From Nitrososphaerota archaeon (GTDB lineage Archaea > Thermoproteota > Nitrososphaeria > Nitrososphaerales > Nitrosopumilaceae), in assembly GCA_018263495.1 (NCBI GenBank), contig JAANXC010000023.1:1-8099 (forward strand): 8,099 nt of DNA, read 5' to 3'. Below the pieces are notes generated by a model. It was given only the letters and a program-made list of their open reading frames with translations. It had not been told where the DNA came from and ran no database searches. Position 1 is the first letter of the stretch; every line of letters starts with the position of its first letter. Positions 4,363 through 8,099 of this stretch are shown here, in pieces. Made by a program: the position numbers and the translations under genes.

Positions 4363-6090
4363 CTACCAGTATTTTGCCTTGATAGTTTCAATCATTTTTT
4401 CATGCTTTCCGCCCTTTCGCCTTGCGAATCTTTCCATAGCTCCAAGTGGCACACCACCCAGAGTTCTAGCTAAACCATTAAATGCTACTCGTCTAGCAGA
4501 TCCGCGCTGACCAGTTTTTGTCATAAACTTCTTTATTCCGTATTTGAAATTATGCTGCCAAGTCTTGTACATTACACCAAGTTGTGTTGGATCTGAATCA
4601 TTGCCCATGTCATAAAACTCTGATTTTTCAAGCAGTCCTATTGGAATGAACGTTAATGGGGTGGCTGTAAACATGGAATTTGGTTGCTCTTGTTCAAGCT
4701 CGCTAATTAGCCTGATTGTTTCCCAACCGTCTTCTGGTGTTTCATCGTTATCAAGACCCATGATTAATGTAAATGCTGGGACCCAATAATTCTCGTTTAA
4801 GGTTTTAACAGCCTCTTTGACAACCCAATGCCATTCTTCTGGCTGGTATGGAGCAAGTTTCCTATCAGCATATTTTTCAATTAATCTTATGCTTCCAGTT
4901 TCCAAACCACATTGAATGCCTGTAAGATTACCTGGACCAGCGTTGATTATTTTTGATAGGTTTGGAATTAGTCTTTCATCTGCAATTGCACCTGCCAATG
5001 TTCCATGAGTTGGGTTTGTATGTTTAACACCAGTAGACATGATTGCTGTGAATAACTCCTCAAGAGCATCACGGTTTGGTTCCATGTTTTTTGTGGTAGT
5101 TGGATCCATACCATAAACAAAAATGTCATCGCTGTGAACCCAAGCTCTATCAAGTCCACCTTTCTTTATGTTCACTTCGATTTCCTTTTTCACTTTTTCT
5201 GGAGAATAGTATCTTAATGATCTTAACGTAACGTCACAAAACTTACAGCCCCTTCCACAGCCACGCATTACCTCTATCATGCCGTGCATGGTTGGTTCAA
5301 CGATTTCTGGAATCTCATCTAGGTCAGGTCTATCCCAAAAGTTGACAAATCTTCCATGTAGTGTCTTGCCACCGCGCTTAAATTCTTTAATGTTAATTTG
5401 GAAGTCCTTCCTTTTTCTAAATGGATCCATGTTTTCAAACTGCCCATCTATTAGATAGTTAAAGAAGCGACCAGCATGTCCGTCTATCTCTGGTGCGATT
5501 CCACCAAGTTCTCCTTCTAAAATTGCGTACAAACCATATTCTTCAATCTTTTCAGGCGCATAGTTATACTGCCAAGTACCGGAAGCGCCAGCAATTACCT
5601 TTGCATGACTGCCATTCTTTTTCTTTGCTGCATTGATTCGTTGATGTAGTTCACGGCAGTAAAACTCGTCATAAGATGTCTGCCTTCTTCCATATGTGAA
5701 AGTCATGGTTACTGGTCCCATTCCAAGTGGATCCATTTCATGAGTTCCGATTACTTCAGTTTCAGGTCCAATGAATTTTTCAATATGGTCAGGGTGAGCA
5801 ACCACTACATCCTCTCGCTTGAAACCGTCACGAAGTAACCCAGCTTCTACTTTGCGTAAACCATATGGAGCAAATTTTGCCCTTCCGTTAGTATGAGGCG
5901 CATAATTACAGATAAAATCAAACAAAATTTTTGGTGTTACCTGATTTCCTAAAATCTTGTACCAAAAACTGTTTTTATTACGATTTGGATCAATAGCGGG
6001 TGCACAGCCAAAAAATGTAGCCAACGAAAGTCCACGATATAATGACATTAATGTTCGATCTGCGGTTAAAACAATCTTTGGACTTGGCAT
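4363..6090 (-). CDS. B12-binding-domain type radical SAM protein, substrate unknown
   Basis: Large radical SAM enzyme, 575 residues. The iron-sulfur motif RGCGRGCKFC supplies Cys278, Cys282 and Cys285 in the CxxxCxxC spacing that ligates the 4Fe-4S cluster used to cleave SAM. The following 300 or so residues have the usual barrel landmarks, including IQCGLETGS (392-400) and FTLIMGLDNDE (440-450). The N-terminal third, with FAPYGLRKVEAGLL (73-86), VVVAHPDH (95-102) and THEMDPLGMGP (116-126), is built like the cobalamin-binding domain of this enzyme class. No DxHxxG cobalamin-ligand motif is present, as in several class B relatives. Function is not readable from the sequence. Related archaeal enzymes build or modify tetraether lipids or methylate cofactors; that is only a possibility here. 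The ATG at 6088-6090 is preceded by a TATA-like element, implying its own promoter. Confidence 0.85.
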   Translation of the reverse strand: MPSPKIVLTADRTLMSLYRGLSLATFFGCAPAIDPNRNKNSFWYKILGNQVTPKILFDFICNYAPHTNGRAKFAPYGLRKVEAGLLRDGFKREDVVVAHPDHIEKFIGPETEVIGTHEMDPLGMGPVTMTFTYGRRQTSYDEFYCRELHQRINAAKKKNGSHAKVIAGASGTWQYNYAPEKIEEYGLYAILEGELGGIAPEIDGHAGRFFNYLIDGQFENMDPFRKRKDFQINIKEFKRGGKTLHGRFVNFWDRPDLDEIPEIVEPTMHGMIEVMRGCGRGCKFCDVTLRSLRYYSPEKVKKEIEVNIKKGGLDRAWVHSDDIFVYGMDPTTTKNMEPNRDALEELFTAIMSTGVKHTNPTHGTLAGAIADERLIPNLSKIINAGPGNLTGIQCGLETGSIRLIEKYADRKLAPYQPEEWHWVVKEAVKTLNENYWVPAFTLIMGLDNDETPEDGWETIRLISELEQEQPNSMFTATPLTFIPIGLLEKSEFYDMGNDSDPTQLGVMYKTWQHNFKYGIKKFMTKTGQRGSARRVAFNGLARTLGGVPLGAMERFARRKGGKHEKMIETIKAKYW

Positions 6091-6111
6091 TGTACTAACG
6101 TTCGATTTTAG

Positions 6112-6119
6112 TTATTAAG
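6112..6119 (-). promoter_or_regulatory. TATA-box promoter of the radical SAM gene
   Basis: CTTAATAA on the minus strand spans about -22 to -29 from the ATG at 6090, in the 51-nt gap after pyrK. The preceding bases also match the radA promoter (AAACTTAA in both). Confidence 0.45.
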
Positions 6120-6141
6120 TTTAAACCTTTTGAACACGATT

Positions 6142-6960
6142 CTATATCTTCTCCAATATTCCAGATTTTGCCCTATGTTGGTGACCAAATTCAGCATTTT
6201 GCATTAAATGATCCCCATCAAAAACAGTGCCATCTCTACACACCAGATCTTCATTAATGCAACAGCTTCCACAGATACCAACACCACATTTCATCATGCG
6301 TTCAAGGCTTGCTTGAACAAAAATCTGGTTTGATCTTGCTAGGTTCACTGTTTTATACATCATAAGTTCCGGTCCACAAGTATAAACCGCATCAAAACTA
6401 TTCTGTTCAAGCAATTCCTCTAATACATCAGTAACAAATCCTTTTTTTCCATATGTCCCATCTTCTGTCACGACAATCACTTGATGTTTATTGTTTTCAA
6501 GTAATTTGTTTGCTAGATCTTCAAAAAAAACTTCTTCCTTTGTCTGAGAACCAATCAAAAGTGTAATCTCATGTGAAGGCTTACAGAAAGTTATCAGTCG
6601 CAATAAAGGAACCAATCCAGTTCCTCCACCAACTAACAATAGTTTTCCATCCTTGATGTCAAAACAATTTCCATATGGACCACGAACCCCGATATAATCA
6701 CCCACAGAAAGATTATACATTCCAGTTGATGATTCGCCCCGCTTTCTAACTGTAAATGCAGCTTTACCATTCTCTTGTGTGACCATTACGCTCATTGGTA
6801 ATTCGTTAACACCTGGAATCCACACCATTGCAAATTGACCAGGTAAAACTTTGGATAATACTTGATCAGAAAAGATCAAGGTACGTACAGTTGGTGTTTC
6901 ATCAATAATTTTTTCAACCGTACACATGTAATGGCTATTAGGATCCCTTTGACTGTCCAA
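6142..6960 (-). CDS. pyrK: Dihydroorotate dehydrogenase B, electron-transfer subunit PyrK
   Basis: Flavin and iron-sulfur subunit that passes electrons from PyrD to NAD+ in class 1B dihydroorotate dehydrogenase. Counting from the TTG at 6960 (272 residues): a ferredoxin-reductase-like FAD domain with LPMS (55-58), the nucleotide-binding segment LLVGGGTGLVPLLRL (108-122), CGP (195-197), and a C-terminal 2Fe-2S site KCGVGICGSCCI whose ligands are Cys225, Cys230, Cys233 and Cys241. The start is ambiguous. AGGTGA at 6966-6971 lies 5 nt before the TTG and supports it. GTG at 6969 is in frame but inside that site, and ATG at 6927 would avoid the 23-bp overlap with pyrD but lacks a Shine-Dalgarno site. 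Coupling to pyrD translation is likely. Confidence 0.93.
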   Translation of the reverse strand: MDSQRDPNSHYMCTVEKIIDETPTVRTLIFSDQVLSKVLPGQFAMVWIPGVNELPMSVMVTQENGKAAFTVRKRGESSTGMYNLSVGDYIGVRGPYGNCFDIKDGKLLLVGGGTGLVPLLRLITFCKPSHEITLLIGSQTKEEVFFEDLANKLLENNKHQVIVVTEDGTYGKKGFVTDVLEELLEQNSFDAVYTCGPELMMYKTVNLARSNQIFVQASLERMMKCGVGICGSCCINEDLVCRDGTVFDGDHLMQNAEFGHQHRAKSGILEKI

Positions 6961-7849
6961 CCATCTCACCTATACTCGAATATCCCTTTTGTTCCATATA
7001 ATTTTGAATTCCACTGTTTATCTCCGCAAAAACTTCTGTCCAATGTTCACCCAATACACTACCAAACTGTACAGCACATGCGCCTGCAAGAATAAATTCT
7101 ACAGCATCTTGCCAGGTAGAAATGCCACCACACCCAATAATAGGAACGTCAAACTTGGATGAAATTTCATAAACACATCTAACAGCAATTGGCTTAATGG
7201 GGGTTCCAGATAAACCACCAATTTTGTTACTTAGTATTGGTTTTCTAGTTTCAACATCTATTGCCATTGCACGAATAGTGTTAATCGCTGTAATACCATC
7301 TGCTCCTGCATCACATGCTGCACTAACTGTATCTAGATAGTTTGTAGTTCCTAATCCTACTTTTGCTATAACTGGTACATCAGTAAGTGATTTTACTTTT
7401 TTTACAATTTTTTTTACAAGTTCAACATCATCGCCAACCTCCAGACCTACCTTAGCTACATGAGGACAGGACAAATTCAGTTCATAGGCTGAAACCTTGC
7501 AGTTTTCAAACTGCTTGACCATAAAATCAAAATCGTCTTCCACTGAGCCAACTAAACTGACAATTATTGGGACATCCTTGTTTGAGGTAATCATTTTTGC
7601 AAAATTCGGTGCGCCTGGATTTGACAACCCAACTGCATTTAACCATCCACCACCTTTCACACTAAAGATTGTTGGATTTGCATAACCATCCCAAGGTTCC
7701 TTGCTTAATGACTTTGTAACAACAGCGCCAGCCCCAGCGCGGTACAATCGTTCAAAAATATTAAGTGATATACCCAAAATACCAGAAGCAAGAATAGTAG
7801 GCCTCTCAAGAGTTAATGTTCCTATTGAAGTTGAGAGACTGGTTGCCAC
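6938..7849 (-). CDS. pyrD: Dihydroorotate dehydrogenase B, catalytic subunit PyrD
   Basis: Catalytic FMN subunit oxidising dihydroorotate to orotate, the fourth step of pyrimidine synthesis, in the cytoplasm. The 303-residue barrel shows Lys46 in VVTKS, NAVGLSNPG (71-79), the substrate loop ELNLSCPH with catalytic Cys128 (Ser occupies this position in class 2 enzymes), Lys163 in VIAKVG, GGLSG (211-215) and the FMN phosphate site GCGGI (239-243). The Cys plus an adjacent pyrK define class 1B, which uses NAD+ as acceptor. The start is GTG at 7847-7849, chosen because the family N-terminus begins a few residues before IGTLTLERPTILASG and a TATA-like element sits about 27 nt before it. It is the first gene of the pyrD-pyrK pair and is divergent from the gene at 7940. 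Confidence 0.95.
   Translation of the reverse strand: MATSLSTSIGTLTLERPTILASGILGISLNIFERLYRAGAGAVVTKSLSKEPWDGYANPTIFSVKGGGWLNAVGLSNPGAPNFAKMITSNKDVPIIVSLVGSVEDDFDFMVKQFENCKVSAYELNLSCPHVAKVGLEVGDDVELVKKIVKKVKSLTDVPVIAKVGLGTTNYLDTVSAACDAGADGITAINTIRAMAIDVETRKPILSNKIGGLSGTPIKPIAVRCVYEISSKFDVPIIGCGGISTWQDAVEFILAGACAVQFGSVLGEHWTEVFAEINSGIQNYMEQKGYSSIGEMVGQSKGS
6966..6971 (-). promoter_or_regulatory. Shine-Dalgarno site of pyrK
   Basis: AGGTGA on the minus strand, 5 nt before TTG at 6958-6960 and inside the last codons of pyrD. It matches the anti-Shine-Dalgarno sequence like the site before the DUF655 gene and decides for TTG over the overlapping GTG. Confidence 0.45.
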
Positions 7850-7873
7850 TTTGAATAGTTTGATTATATTCTC

Positions 7874-7879
7874 ATATAA
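7874..7879 (-). promoter_or_regulatory. TATA-box promoter of pyrDK
   Basis: TTATAT on the minus strand spans about -25 to -30 from the pyrD GTG. This predicts a transcript beginning at or very near the GTG. Inferred from position and sequence only. Confidence 0.45.
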
Positions 7880-7906
7880 CAGTTGATTATCAAATTGTGT
7901 TGTTAA

Positions 7907-7915
7907 CTTTTTAAT
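7907..7915 (+). promoter_or_regulatory. TATA-box promoter of the Nop5-like gene
   Basis: CTTTTTAAT is centred about 28 nt before the ATG at 7940. Together with the element at 7874-7879 it makes the 90-bp region 7850-7939 a back-to-back divergent promoter. I see nothing else supported in that region. Confidence 0.4.
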
Positions 7916-7939
7916 GAGGACAAAAGGTCGTTATTTGTT

Positions 7940-8099
7940 ATGTACTCAACCATTCTTACAGAGCTAGGAATTGCAGTTTTTGATGACGAGAAATGTTTGA
8001 AAACGTTTCCTTTTGAAAATCCAGCCGAAGAATATGTTTTGGTTAAAAAAGGTGAATCCAAACTTAGCGAAATTGGAAAATTTCTTGCAGATGATCAAG
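7940..8099 (+). CDS. Probable Nop5 (Nop56/58 homologue) of the C/D box RNP, N-terminal fragment
   Basis: The gene is cut by the window edge after 53 codons. The ATG at 7940-7942 begins MYSTILTELGIAVFDDEK, followed by KTFPFENPAEEYVLVKKGE and a helical start (SKLSEIGKFLADDQ). A short beta-type domain with a 'VFDDE...K.FPF' pattern is what I expect of the N-terminal domain of archaeal Nop5. Nop5 bridges fibrillarin and L7Ae on C/D box guide RNAs for 2'-O-methylation of rRNA. The Nop domain that would prove it lies outside the window, so this is a moderate call from the N-terminus alone. Coding is supported by an uninterrupted frame, a correctly spaced TATA-like element and divergence from pyrD. 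Confidence 0.6.
   Translation, partial: MYSTILTELGIAVFDDEKCLKTFPFENPAEEYVLVKKGESKLSEIGKFLADDQ

Noticed and set aside
4968..5159. 63-codon frame on the minus strand inside the radical SAM gene
   Set aside because: It is a frame-shifted reading of the same strand within a long intact gene with recognised motifs; no sign of a separate product.
6882..6889. Self-complementary GTACGTAC inside pyrK
   Set aside because: Eight-base palindrome within conserved coding sequence, no promoter nearby; probably chance.
7883..7893. Short inverted repeat TTGA-TTA-TCAA in the pyrD/Nop5-like promoter region
   Set aside because: Arms of only 4 bp in AT-rich sequence are expected by chance.
1..8099. A novel defence, mobile or multi-gene system
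   Set aside because: No integrase, transposase, nuclease, toxin pair, CRISPR array or long repeats were seen; nearly every base belongs to recognisable housekeeping genes.

Overview
The window looks like the chromosome of a low-GC archaeon, most probably a marine group I.1a ammonia-oxidising thaumarchaeon (Nitrosopumilus/Nitrosarchaeum-like). The evidence is a set of archaeal/eukaryotic-type genes (ribosomal proteins L21e and S30e, RNA polymerase subunit Rpo4, RadA, Dim1/KsgA, a probable Nop5), compact AT-rich intergenic gaps, and putative TATA elements about 25-30 nt before the start codons. The genus is an inference; no marker settles it.

Layout. The left edge (1-494, + strand) carries the C-terminal 163 residues of an isocitrate/isopropylmalate-dehydrogenase family enzyme with the NADP-isocitrate dehydrogenase signature. 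It overlaps by 12 bp, tail to tail, a leftward operon running from 2911 to 483: L21e, rpo4 (rpoF), a DUF655 protein, ksgA/dim1 and a HemK2/Mtq2-type methyltransferase. Upstream on the same strand are radA (4049-2946), S30e (4318-4130), a 575-residue radical SAM protein of the cobalamin-binding type (6090-4363), and the pyrD-pyrK pair for class 1B dihydroorotate dehydrogenase (7849-6142). At the right edge a divergent + strand gene begins at 7940 and is cut after 53 codons; it resembles the N-terminus of Nop5.

How the genes work together. The L21e-hemK operon joins information-processing parts: a large-subunit protein, the RNA polymerase stalk subunit, a putative nucleic-acid-binding protein, the 16S rRNA dimethylase and a release-factor-type glutamine methylase. 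radA and S30e appear to have their own promoters. pyrD and pyrK make one heteromeric enzyme of pyrimidine synthesis. The radical SAM gene has no functional partner next to it, and its substrate is the main unknown here.

The window is almost entirely coding. The largest gap is about 90 bp (7850-7939). I saw no tRNA, rRNA, CRISPR, insertion sequence or clear sign of horizontal transfer, and no evidence for a wholly new multi-gene system. The points most worth a second look are a perfect palindrome in the radA promoter, the charged RadA C-terminal tail, the unassigned radical SAM enzyme, the DUF655 protein, and unusual residues in motifs of the isocitrate dehydrogenase and the HemK-type enzyme.
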